Source of the DNA: Lucifuga dentata
Taxonomy: Eukaryota; Chordata; Actinopteri; Ophidiiformes; Bythitidae
Reading direction: 5' to 3'
Length of the DNA stretch: 64,000 bases
Assembly: GCA_014773175.1 (NCBI GenBank)
Contig: VXCM01000825.1
Location: forward strand, 282,882 to 346,881
The notes beneath the pieces were generated by a model that saw only the letters and a list, made by a program, of their open reading frames with translations, was not told where the DNA came from and did no database searches. Shown here in pieces: positions 38,553 to 49,892 of this stretch. The stretch's first letter is position 1; the number at the start of each line of letters is the position of its first letter. The position numbers were made by a program, and so were the translations under genes.

Positions 38553-39680
38553 CACAGGTGATTCTGAATGTAAGTGACAGAGGCTCATCTGTGATGAAAG
38601 GCTTGGAGGAACCCTGAGAGGAGACAACTGCCCTGGCCTTCTGCTCTCTCTCTCTCTCTGATAGATACTTTGTAGTGTGTGAAAGTCAGTCCTCTTTCTC
38701 TCAGCGTGCCACTTTTGTCTTGTGACTGGCAAATCCAGACTTGCTAGCCTTGTTCTGTTCTTCCTTCCATCTGCCGCATTTTTTTTTTTTTTAGCTTTTC
38801 TTCATGGACCTCCCCAGGCCAGTGACATCCAAAAGCCTCTTTATGAGGACTAGAATGATAAGTAAAGCTCTGCATTCAGTCGCTGTGCCCTGGGGCCTGT
38901 TGAATTTCTGAGCTTTGCTTCCTCATCCTGTCCTATTCAGAAGGATTGACGAAAAGGGCATGATACACAAACAGAAAAGCAAACAGCAGATTATTCTTAG
39001 GAGGTCAGGACATGGCCTGGTGCAAAGACAGCAATACAGATTCTACAGCAGTGTTAGTTATAGTGTCAGGAGATACATATTTGCAATGTTGTTTTTGTAC
39101 TTTTTATACCATCACATTTTACTTTTATCTAAGGGATATATTTTCAGGAAACTCCTAATTGTGACTTGTGACATATTGTGACTTGTGACACATTGTGACT
39201 TGCAAACCTCCATGCTGTCTTACCCCAGCCAAAGGAAAAATATGGGAAATGCCCCCTCTCCTGGTTGGATTTTGTAACCCTAAAACAAGAAGCACTTTTT
39301 GCTGAGAAAATTTTACACAAATGACTGCAACAATGTACTACATCTGCACAATCCTCCTGAAGAGTCTCAAAAAGTAATGTGTCAGCAAATGACAAGTAAT
39401 AAACATAGGACCTTGCTTTGTTATACCTTAAACTGGTGATAATAGATGCCATGTGGTGATGCATTTTATGCTAAACTACCTACAGTGATACCCTTGTCTG
39501 ACTCCCATTTCACAATGCCAATGTTGATGACAACTGCATCCTCCAGGAGTGACAACAGTGACAACAATCAGTATGTCTGTGTCAGACTGCATCATGGCAA
39601 ACAGTTGTCAAAAAGGGCCTCTGCTGAGATATGGCATAAAATCATGTGCTTTCATAACTGTATATAATACAATACTTTGG

Positions 39681-39694
39681 CCACTAGAGGGCAC
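39681..39694 (+). promoter_or_regulatory. CTCF-type core motif CCACTAGAGGGCAC
   Basis: Every position fits the classical CTCF core consensus CCA(C/G)(C/T)AG(A/G)(G/T)GGC(A/G)(G/C). It lies roughly midway between the RASA1 and COX7C promoters. Sequence match only; occupancy is unknown, and similar strings also occur inside some fish repeats. Confidence 0.4.
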
Positions 39695-40306
39695 TCTAAC
39701 ATCAAAACTGAGGCAAATATCCTAATAGTGTCATATCAAAGAGCAGGAAATACAGCAGCATTGCAGGACATAGCCACATGTTTCCTTTCAAATTATTGAC
39801 CAGATTGGTGGGAATGAAAGCTTGTTTTAAAAAGACATAACAATGTGCACAACCTCAGAATACATTCAAAGAGAGTTATTGATTCTGAACTCTACCTTTA
39901 TGACAGTTGGGATAAAAATATGATATTTTTGCTTAATATAAAATATTATGTTACAAAGTTGAAACTGTTGCATATACCGACACTTGGGTACTGTAAACTA
40001 AAACTACTGACCAAAGAAAAGAAGAATGCATTTCTGATGATGTAGATATGATGCTCCACCAAGCAAAGCCTGTAGCCTGCATACTCAGGAGTGCTGTTCG
40101 CATATCTCGGGAACAATGAGAGGTTAAGGACAGAAATTACGACCTCTCTGTTTGGCTCACACTGCCATGAGTTCCCTATCGCCTGCTTCATGCAGCTGTA
40201 AATAAAGGTAATTGTACATAAGCTTAATTAAATGACATAAATCCTGTTTACGATGTCTGGGCTTTACTGAGCCACTGAAATGTAGGATGGAGTGAGGGCT
40301 GTGGTT

Positions 40307-40312
<6 letters not shown>

Positions 40313-40356
<44 letters not shown>
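40313..40356. repeat. (GT)n microsatellite
   Basis: Perfect GT tract of about 44 bp. Confidence 0.95.
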
Positions 40357-40357
<1 letters not shown>

Positions 40358-41790
40358 ATACAGGTTCCCTCTTTTCCCACTGCCCTACCTCCCTGTACAT
40401 ACTTTCCCTATTTCAGACACGCAAACACACACTATACGACCCAATGTAAGCAGAACACAAGGCCTAATGTCCTTCCTTTGTGGATATGAGGTACAGTATA
40501 ATGTTCCTATGGTTTCTGCTGTGCAAATGTCATCCTCTGTGAAACACTGGACACTGAAGTAATAATTCATCTATTTCATTAGAGCTGAGTGTGTGGGGAA
40601 GGGTGTGGCTGGCTGGCAGGCACTCAGACAAGGCTTCTCTGGTATTCTGCACCATAGACGAGTCAGTCGCCTCTGTCTGCCCACTGCCCACGAACCTGAT
40701 GAGAAGATATTTAATGAGCAAATGGAGCACACAGACAAGGACATCTCCAATGTAAAAAAAAAAAAGAAAAAAAATCAGAGGAGTTCAAACAGAGTTTATA
40801 ACGGTGTACTCATATTTGTTGCAATATCAATAATGATGCAAAGAACTTTTTTCAGCTGCTCAGTGCCTCAGAAACTGAGAAATCAATTCATATTTGTCTC
40901 AGCTTAGAATGTCGCAGGCTTGTATACACCACTAGCATCTAGCGCCTCGTTCTCTCTGTCTCAGCAGTTTCATCCACTGAGCACAACCCCTTATGATTGA
41001 TTGATATGAGATTGAACTGGCTGTTGTTTCAGCACCATTGACTTTAGCTGGAGTTGCGCCTGAAGATTACAACGCTGATTGCATTTAAATTTTTAATGGA
41101 AAGTGCCAGAATATCCAAAGTTCTTCCTTGTGAGTTCATGGAGAGTGTTTTGAGTCATTACCGACCCTCAGAAAGACAAATTGGTTGCATTACCAGCTGC
41201 CTAATGTTCATTTATTATTTGTTATAATAAAGTGGCACGCATTTGTGCTCTCCTGTAATTGATTAGGTTGTAGAGCACACCAATCGTATGGGATGATGCT
41301 TTATTACAACCTCATAAGTCATTTCTGAGTGTTGGCAGTTACTAATGTGTCTATGTGATGATGTGTCACTGAATCAGCTGAACTTGCTCCCCTCGGATTC
41401 AGTGGAACATGCAGGATGGCATGATCCCACTGTATGTGCCTTAATGGCACACTGCCTTCTGCCCAATCAACTGTGGACCATTAGACCTAGATTTATTGTG
41501 TAACTGATAGGGATTTCCCACAAATTGAATGGGTGTGCCAGCAGGAATGATGATTAAGGATGATGCATTTGCAGCAAACAGGTGAGAGGCTGCTGTGTCT
41601 GGTGGAAGTGGATGAACTCATTCGACCAGATGGCACCTATTTATCAAGTATCTAAGGATGGGAGCACAAATGTGGGGAAAAGAAATTAAAAGGAAAAAAA
41701 CTAAAGGAGTGTCATCCTTATAAAGCAACAGATAAAATCCAATAAACCTACAATAGAGAGTGTGGTTGGGAGAGGGTATTTGAAAAAGTC

Positions 41791-41832
41791 ACATATGAAG
41801 AAAGCTTCATATGTGATCATATGAAGCTTTCT
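41791..41832. repeat. Nested alternating hairpins
   Basis: agaaagcttcatatg (41799-41813) pairs exactly with catatgaagctttct (41818-41832) across a 4 nt loop. The same middle segment, cttcatatgt (41804-41813), can instead pair with acatatgaag (41791-41800). Two mutually exclusive stem-loops are therefore possible. Confidence 0.9.
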
Positions 41833-42739
41833 CAGGAAATGCAGTCCTGCAACAATATTTTATTATTGTACTTTCCAATGGCCTTCAATATAAGAACAAA
41901 AGCCCTATTTAAAGCATATGTGACAGAGCTGGCTGTTAAAAATTATAGGTGAAAGTGAATCAAGCTATTCAGAGAAAGATATAAATCATTTCTACAGTAA
42001 TGTAACAGATGAATAATTCACAAGCTGAAATGGTACTGTTTCCACTAATACATCTTCAGGTTTCTCTCTTGCAGACTATAGCAAAGCAGCCATAATTGCT
42101 CAAGGCATGAAGTAGTACTTAAAGCCCAGAACGATGTAGATCAGAGTGCATTGCACACTACAGTGACAGGCACCACCAGTAACTAGTCCACCATGCAAAC
42201 CACTTTACTAGATGAAACAGTTAAGGTCCTATACAGCCACAACACTTCCCGCACATCACTGCAGGTTTTATCACACATGCACTGTGTGGCAAAAAGTGCA
42301 GAGAAGAGGTTCTGAATCAAAGTGAGCTGAAGTAAAGCACTAGTTACAATTTAATGAAGACATGCAAAGTGGAAATCTCAGTGTTCAAGACCTTTGTGAA
42401 TTGCTAGTGGAGAGAAAAATGGTGCAAAAGCAGTGAAAAAAAAGATGGAAAGATAGAAAGTGATGTAGTAAAAGTGAGACTGCACTGTGGCTTCCTGCTA
42501 GTTTTTAATTGTGAAATTAATTCTCTGTGAACTCTAAGACTATGAGATCATACACCAACAACGATGTACAAGTACAGAACTCCACAGGAGGGCTGAGACT
42601 TCCATCTTTCCTGTTTTATCTTCCCAAGCAGTATGTTGGAAAAAGTATTTCTCTGCAGTGAAAGTGAAAAGCCCAGCTCAGGTCCTCCTCTCTGTGGATT
42701 ATTATGTAGCTATTCTCTCAAAGGTCAAGAGAAGCTATT

Positions 42740-42741
<2 letters not shown>

Positions 42742-42795
<54 letters not shown>

Positions 42796-42802
42796 TCTCT
42801 CT
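42742..42802. repeat. (CT)n microsatellite
   Basis: CT tract of about 47 bp, then TTTCT-interrupted units. Confidence 0.95.
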
Positions 42803-43687
42803 ACCACTCCATGCTGTCTCTCACTCCAAATCCCAGTAGTGTCTGGGCAGAGATGATAGAGCAGTCTGTTCCTTTCCTCCCAAATGCTTAGAGTTCCTCC
42901 CTCCCTCCTTCCTTCCCTCATACATTCACTTGCTCACTAGAAAAGGTGAAAAGGCTAAGCAAAATATTTAAACCTGCTCTCGGAAGCCTGATATGAGGCT
43001 CTTGTCAATTGAGGATGCTAACGCTATTCTTTTATGCATTAGTTCTTCTCATACACTTCTGATATCAAAAGCAGCTATTCTCTTCTACTTATTTCTTTCT
43101 CATTCTCTCTTGCTTTTCTCCTCTTGCAGCTGGCAGGGCAGATTTGATTCAGCATTTCCACAGTCTCCAAACTCCCTGTTGCTTATTCTTTCTGCTTCTT
43201 TCACAGATGGCTGTTGAAGAGGCTCCTGGGACCCTGTGCCTGCATGGAATGATTGGCTGGATACTCAGCTATAATATATATTTACAAAACCCAACAGACT
43301 CTCCATTGTTTCGCTTGTTCTCTTCCTGTCTCGTTCTCCCTCCTCGCCTCAGCAGAGGAGTCATTTACTCACAGCAGATGTGCAGGAATTCTATTCAGAT
43401 ATTTAAAAGCAGGTTTGGAGCCAATAGTAGTAAACAAGTAAACATGCTTTTAAAGGAGTGGTTCTTAAACTTTTCAAATAAAGTTCCACCTTTGCAAACC
43501 AGAACATCTAAGTGCCACCTCACCAACAAGCACCAACTCTAAGGAAAATCACAGAAACCTCATAGTGCATGTCTGCTGTACCGGAATAGAATAGACCTAA
43601 CAGAATAGAATGAGACCTAACTGACACCTACCTACAACAGAAGCACAAAATGTGCACATGGTACAAGTTAGGTAGCTATTTTCAATT

Positions 43688-43719
<32 letters not shown>

Positions 43720-43829
43720 GTAATGCTTAATTAAAAAAATTTTTAAAAAATCAAAATGAGTTTCCTCTGCATGGTATTAAGAGCCAGATAAGATATTTTA
43801 TATATATATCTACATATATCTATATATAT

Positions 43830-44038
43830 CCCAAGACATCCCCAGCCCAGAGGGCCTATATATATAATCTCTATGGCATATTCTGGCATATTTTTTATAT
43901 ATATATATATACATATATATATGTATATATACACATATATATATACGTATATATATACATGTATATATATGTGTATATACATGTATATATACATATATAT
44001 ATACATGTATATATATACATATATATATACATGTATAT

Positions 44039-44069
<31 letters not shown>

Positions 44070-44237
44070 ATATATATATATATATGTATGTATGTATGTA
44101 TGTATAATCTTGATATGTCCTGGATGCCTCTCTGAGGAAGTTTTCTAGGCATGTCCAGCAGGTAGAAGACCTTGGGGCAGACCCAGAATATGCCATAGAG
44201 ATTATATATAGGCCATCTGGGCTGGGGATGTCTTGGG
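43830..44237. repeat. Inverted repeat (about 56 bp arms) enclosing TA-rich microsatellite
   Basis: 43830-43886 is the near-perfect reverse complement of 44183-44237 (gcccagagggcc versus gcccagatggcc, with one extra TA). Between the arms lies a long TATATACATG/TA tract (43905-44098). The right arm is part of a LINE-tail fragment and the left arm is an inverted copy of that portion. Confidence 0.85.
43905..44098. repeat. (TA)n / TATATACATG microsatellite ending in (TATG)n
   Basis: About 190 bp of alternating TA with periodic CATG/CACA/CGTA steps, ending in TATGTATG units. Confidence 0.9.
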
Positions 44238-44345
44238 ATCCACCAGGAAGAGTGAAAGCTGTGGTGAGAGTGAGGGGCCTCTAGGCTAATTTGCTTAGCA
44301 TGCTGCCTCTGTGACCTGGACCTGGATAAAGGTTGGAAAATGGAT
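44113..44345 (+). mobile_element. Teleost LINE 3'-end fragment
   Basis: The blocks ctggatgcctctctgagga, aggcatgtccagcagg, gggcagacccagaatatgcc, ggatccaccaggaagagtg and acctggacctggataaaggt match the 3'-terminal coding/UTR pattern of a very widespread fish non-LTR element, whose tail normally runs into TGGA repeats. I recognise the pattern but cannot fix the clade; RTE-like or another LINE are both possible. It ends in ttggaaaatggattgttgg. Confidence 0.65.
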
Positions 44346-45109
44346 TGTTGGATAAAAACAGAAACCCATTTTATTTGTGAACAATTTGCCACAATTTCCA
44401 TAGATTTCAATTGTTTTGACTCTTTGCTTCTGAGTCATCTGGTGTGCTACCAGAGGTCCTTCAAGTAGGCACCGCAGTTTGTGAACCATAGTTTTAACTG
44501 TTGTTTTATAGTTTTTGTAGCTATGGAGGAAATTAATTTTATCAAATATTTTATTCTCAGATTTGTGAACTAGAGTCTGGTTGTGATAAACCCCAGGATG
44601 GGCTTTTCTGTAAACTGACACTATACAGTACTTTTCACATATGAAATATAAATCAAACCTGTTCAATGTGAGTAACTCATAAACAAAACAAAAAAAAAAC
44701 AAAAAAAATCAAGCCAAAGAAAATCTAATTAATGAAGCTCTGAAATGTGAAATTCTATGATGAAAAAAAAAAAGATTCAGTGAATAAAAAAAAAAAAAAA
44801 ANAAAAAAAAAAAAAAAATACCAAAAACTCATTCTTCCCCTAATTTTAATGCATCTTATTTTAACTACAACTATAAAAGTATTTAATTTTACCTTCCAGT
44901 GATGTATTTTACAAGAGGGCAGCCTGTGGGGGAAGATATAAGTAAAGTGTCATAAATAGCCATTTTCAACTGCTGAAAAACACCCACAGAAAACAAAAAG
45001 AGAAATTAACTTTTAAGAATAGACATTCAGAACAAAAACCTCAGAAAAAAAAAAATCACATTTAAAGTGAAAGAACTAAACCTGATTGTGTTATAAGACT
45101 TTGGAGGTC

Positions 45110-45138
45110 GGCCCTTTGAAATTCAATTTCAAAGGGCC
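45110..45138. repeat. Perfect palindrome (14 bp arms, 1 nt spacer)
   Basis: ggccctttgaaatt at 45110-45123 is the exact reverse complement of aatttcaaagggcc at 45125-45138. Confidence 0.92.
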
Positions 45139-46627
45139 ATAGTTTCATCAAATTAATTCTGCACTACCTTTTGTCAATTTCTCACTGTGGAAATTACACC
45201 AAAGTAATAAAATGTTATGGTATAGTCACAGGGGAAGCTTTTCATGGATAGATAAAAGCATTTATTCAGAATAGAGGCACTCTAATGATGACATTGCATC
45301 AAGTTTTAATACTGCTGAGAATGCTTCTTTAACAGCTTATAAAAATAAGTTAGATCTCAACTGGAAATGATGAAACGACAGTGAAATTCTGGTAATGCAA
45401 GTCTAACTTATGTTTTTTTTTTTTTTTTTTTTTTTAACTAAACAAATAGGCTTACTATCTTCAATTTTCATCATTCACATCAACATACTTTCTAAGGTTA
45501 TTAACATTTAAATTCTTGGAAATATGGTTTTTTTTTCTCTCCACCTTCTTTGGTCTGAATATTTCTTTTTTCTCTAATTTTGGAATGCAGTACTCAAGAA
45601 AGCTCCAGAGTCTTGGAGCCCTGGGAGCCGAAGGGCTACATGCTCTATTCAGAGTCACTTTTCAGAAAGTTTGAAAAGAACTTTGCCTGCCGTCAGTTTG
45701 GTTTCATAAACCAAAGTGTGAAAGATGTGAATTCGGGATGCAGGGTGAGAGATGAGGAGAGTGAAAAAAGAAGGCATACAGGAAGGGAGACAGGAATATT
45801 TCTCAGCTTACTGAAGCAAAACTACCATCTGTGTCTGTATGTGAATTTAGGAAGAGTGGATGCACTTGAGCATCATCCATGGCTGGTTGTCAGAGCTGAG
45901 AGCTTGTTTTTGATCCCAATGAGGTGTTTATATGATATATTTCTGCAACATCTATCACTCTTTTTTGCAAGCTCATAAATTCCCTTTACAGAGGAGACTA
46001 AGTGGCTTCTGATTCTGTATCCATATGGGTGAGCCATATGTCACATCAGACAGATACTCCCTTCATGTCTTATCATTCTGGTCTGGGTAGAGATGCAATG
46101 TTTCTGATTATATTTTGTTGAAATATGTGATTATGACTGCGTACAAATATTTGACAAATACATATTTGACAAAAGTGGAAATGTGCAGTGACATTTACAT
46201 GCAGGATTTATGCACAGTGACTCATTTCACTGAGGCAGTCAAATCTGTAGAGTAGATCTATTGTCGCATAAGTTTTGTTTTAGATTGTATTGTAGGCACA
46301 CCTCTTTCTACTGACATCAAAGTGGTCTAATAGTTCCCATTACAGATTCAGCAAACGTTTTTGTTCATTCAGCTTCCTCATTTGCTATGCAGCTCAGTTG
46401 TCAGGGGGCTACAATCTCTCCTGCCCTTCTTATCATGCTTCCTCTCATCCATCCCTTCTCCTTTGCTTCACTTTTCCGAAATGGCCACCCATCCCTGCCT
46501 TGATTTTTTTCACAAAATTAACCTGGGTACCTCCTGTGATTTCTACCAGCCAGTGAAAAGTAAAGTCCCTTATTAACTGGAATCTTTGGCCTCTCCTATC
46601 AGACTGAAAAGGTTTTGGAGCAGTGGG

Positions 46628-46629
<2 letters not shown>

Positions 46630-46684
<55 letters not shown>
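46630..46684. repeat. (GT)n microsatellite
   Basis: Perfect GT tract of about 55 bp. Confidence 0.95.
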
Positions 46685-46687
<3 letters not shown>

Positions 46688-48449
46688 CATCACACATTAA
46701 AATCAGCAGGTAATGATGAGTGCCAAAAGCTCACAATTTCATCATTGGAGAAGCTTTTCAGTCTGTATATAATTGCAAAGACGGATGAGATAACTCAGTA
46801 ATTCTCACTTGATTAGCCTTCATTAAAAAAAGCTGAAATATTGAAAGATATAAAGAACTCAAGAAACTATATGTCCTGCTGAAATACAGTGGGTCATTAA
46901 ATTGTTATATTGAACAATTAAAGGAAAAATAATGTTTTTCTGAGAACCTTAAATTATATACTTATGAGTGGAATTTCTAAAGGATGTTCTGCAAGATTTT
47001 TATCTGCAGGGTTATTTCATGCTGAATGGACCACAGGGATTACATGTCATGCAGTGCTGCAGTCATAACATTATCTAATTGGTCCAAAAAAAAAAAAAGG
47101 ATTGTGTCTATTACAGTCCAGAAAAGAATAGAGCTATTTGATCCTTTTATGTCTGCAATACTGAGTTGGTCTAGCAGCATTGTGGCTGAGGTCCTGGGCA
47201 CCATGTGGTTCACTGGGGGCTTTGAAAGAAACAATTCCCAAACCCAGCTGAACTCAAGCCAATCTGAATTACGCTTGATCATTCCATCCAAACATCTGTG
47301 GTGTCCAAGGAATATCCTGGATGAGACTGGTCTGCAGAGGAACAAATCATTCTGAGCACCCTGTGCCTTCCTCTGCCCTGACTCCCCAACCCTTCTGCCT
47401 TTGCTAGAATCAAGTCTTTTATTCGTCACCCTTGCACAGTCAGTTCTGCCTTTGTGACTTGTATCAGATCTCTGTGGGTGCTCTGTTCCTGCATTCAAAG
47501 GAAACAATTATTGTTGTATCCTTCCATCTGTACCAGCACCCTACAAAACCTACAGTGAGATCAAATTGTTTATGTGAACTCTGAGATATACTGCTTAATG
47601 CTGTATGAATTCATAACAATCAAAAAAACATATAACTTTTGCACATTGATTCCAGTGGAAAGAATTTTCTCTCATGCAGCAGCTGTAACCTTGGCAATGA
47701 CACATGCACATGTAACAGCCTGCAGGTTTGTGTTTGTCCAGATGGGGGAGCTATCAGTCTACCTACCAGTACTACAATAGTGCAAAACTCTATTGCTTCT
47801 TGTCCTGTGTACCCAAGCATCTCAGTCCTGGGAGACTCCACTGCAGAGCTACATCAGAAATCTTGCAAAAAATGTTAAAGAGAGTTGCAAAAGCTATAAA
47901 AGTGCTGACTGTTAGACTTGAGGTCAGTGTTAGGCCCCACTGGGAATAACTGTAGAGATGTAGTTCCAGTACCTGTGCTGGTTCTTCATCAGTTATGCCC
48001 ATATCTATTCTCTGTTGTCTTTGTCCAGTCCAAAATCCAGTCCAAAAACCCTGTAAAATGTGAGATAAAGTCAATAAGCACTCTTTAAAACTGAAAATGT
48101 AAGACTGTACAGACTTTGTAAGCCTGCTGTTTGGCAGCATTTCAATGAGAAGTGCTGATTGTACAACAAACGCATTTAGTCTGCTTAGTTTTCCATTAAT
48201 TTCTTTAACACATATACAAATGCACTCTCAAAGACCTTAAAACTTTCTGAGGAGTTTGGCTGAAGCTAGTTTGGACTGTGGGTGTACTGTATGTGTGTGT
48301 TTATCCATATTTCAGTTGCATGCACTTGAACAGTGTGTGTATCTGTTTCCAGGCTTTAATGTGCAACTGAATATGTTGGTTTGTGGGAAATGCCTCTCGG
48401 TGTGTGAAATGCCGTGGGTTGGATCTCTCTAGTGAGAGTAACAAGGGAC

Positions 48450-48486
<37 letters not shown>
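48450..48486. repeat. (GA)n microsatellite with adjoining (CTGA)n
   Basis: GA tract followed directly by four CTGA units (to about 48500). Confidence 0.92.
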
Positions 48487-49801
48487 CTGACTGACTGACT
48501 ACTGGAGAGCAACAGACAGTTGCTGGCCCAGAAAAGGTTCAAATATTTTCTCTCTATCTGTGGGAGGAAAGAAAATCATGACAGAAAATAACAACAAATG
48601 ATCAACTGCACCTCCTTTTTCAGTCATCACGCTTTCTATATCTAGTAGTCTGGCATTATCAGATTTATCTCCACTGTTCCAACAGAGGAGAAAATATCTC
48701 TAGAGATACTTCATTAAAGAAAAGATCTTGGTAGTGAGACTGAGGGGTTTTCTACCATGAATAAGCCTGCTGTAATGTATTTAGCATTTATATGGATGTG
48801 TTGTCCTATTTTTCCTCACTCAGGTGAAGGATTATCTTGCTTTACAGTAATAAAATGCATTATTAATAAGTGGTTAACAAACCAAACAGATTAACAACTA
48901 AGATTATGTTTATATGAAGGACCAGGGTCAGAAAATAAAATGTTTGTTGGGGAAGTGAAATTGGTGGCCTTAGGTTAGTCAGTTCAAATTTCAAGAATTA
49001 AGCTTGCTGTAACAACTTCCATAGGAAAGGAAAATTGACTGTGTTTTATTAAAAATAACTCCAAGCCACTTGGTGTTCATTCAGAAGAGTCAGGAAAAGA
49101 GACGGTGAAAGATCACAATATCTCTTGACTTAGCTTGACAGTTTATTCTCCAAGAGGTATATTCATACACTGTATATCCAAGTACTCATAAAATGAAAGA
49201 GAAAATATATTGGCTTTATGTATAGAGAGAGCAGAACTGAATTTAAATGTTTTTTGTATGTCCATAGCCATCCCTTCAGAGGCTTTAGCATAAAGCTTTG
49301 TGTGTGAGAGCTCAGACGGAAGTAGGTATGACTGAGCATGAGAACTTTCTCACTCTGAAACTTGCTGCTGTTAACTCTGGCAGTGTACAGTGTTACATTA
49401 TTGATCTAGGAATGGTTCTTGGGGCTAAACTGGGCTGAAGGAGATGAAGAGACGATGCCAGTTTCAAACCTCAGCCAGTGCCTGTTAGGACTCTGTTTCC
49501 TTTATTTTCATATCAAACTGAATTGTAAGAAAGTGAAGCGACACATGATATCTTTGTTTCTCTTACATTTCCCTTACATTTCTGCAAGCTCTCACTGTTG
49601 AAGGGGGGCTGGGGGTGGGGGGTGTCTCACTGTGTGCATCTGTAACAGCACGACTCAACTGTGAGCCACGAAGTGGGAGCATTTCGCTGCCTCTATCCCA
49701 CTTGCCGCCTAACTTGCCTAATGGAAAGACCGCTACTGGTTAGGTCTTTGTTCAATCAAGACCATCAAGTCTTTGTTTCTTTGTTTCTTTCTTCTTTTCC
49801 T

Positions 49802-49804
<3 letters not shown>

Positions 49805-49870
<66 letters not shown>

Positions 49871-49892
49871 AACACAAACACACAGACACACA
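49805..49892. repeat. (CA)n microsatellite
   Basis: About 59 bp of perfect CA, then ACAAAC-interrupted units. Confidence 0.95.

Larger units (their letters stand above)
32215..39680. other. Intergenic DNA between RASA1 and COX7C, part 2
   Basis: No gene is recognised. It is microsatellite-rich: CT/CA at 32515-32578, GT then GA at 33268-33372, CT at 33917-33951, GT at 35863-35917 and GT at 38517-38549. A hexamer array of ACTAAT lies at 37617-37647, and there is an AT-rich stretch at 36060-36150. Confidence 0.65.
39695..43447. other. Intergenic DNA between RASA1 and COX7C, part 3
   Basis: No gene is recognised. It includes GT (40313-40356) and CT (42742-42802) microsatellites. A candidate conserved non-coding stretch lies at about 41000-41450 and a nested hairpin at 41791-41832. 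Confidence 0.65.
43456..44491. mobile_element. hAT-like non-autonomous element carrying nested repeats
   Basis: The left end gagtggttcttaaact and the reverse complement of the right end, ctatggttcacaaact, both resemble the hAT terminus CAGTGGTTCTCAAACT. The 8 bp flanks ttttaaag (43448-43455) and ttttaact (44492-44499) match at 6 of 8, as an old hAT target duplication would. No transposase frame remains. The interior holds a TA-rich microsatellite and LINE-tail sequence, so this is a composite of successive insertions. The ends are diverged and the assignment is moderate. Confidence 0.5.

Noticed and set aside
43895..44410. 171-codon Tyr/Ile-rich minus-strand frame
   Set aside because: Translation of a TA-rich microsatellite plus LINE-tail sequence; not a gene.
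45580..45978. Plus-strand 132-codon frame starting MECSTQESS
   Set aside because: No family recognised, isolated, with no flanking exons. It is consistent with chance.
49805..49892. CRISPR-like or satellite array
   Set aside because: All regularly spaced repeats in the window are simple microsatellites. No spacer-repeat structure exists and the genome is vertebrate.
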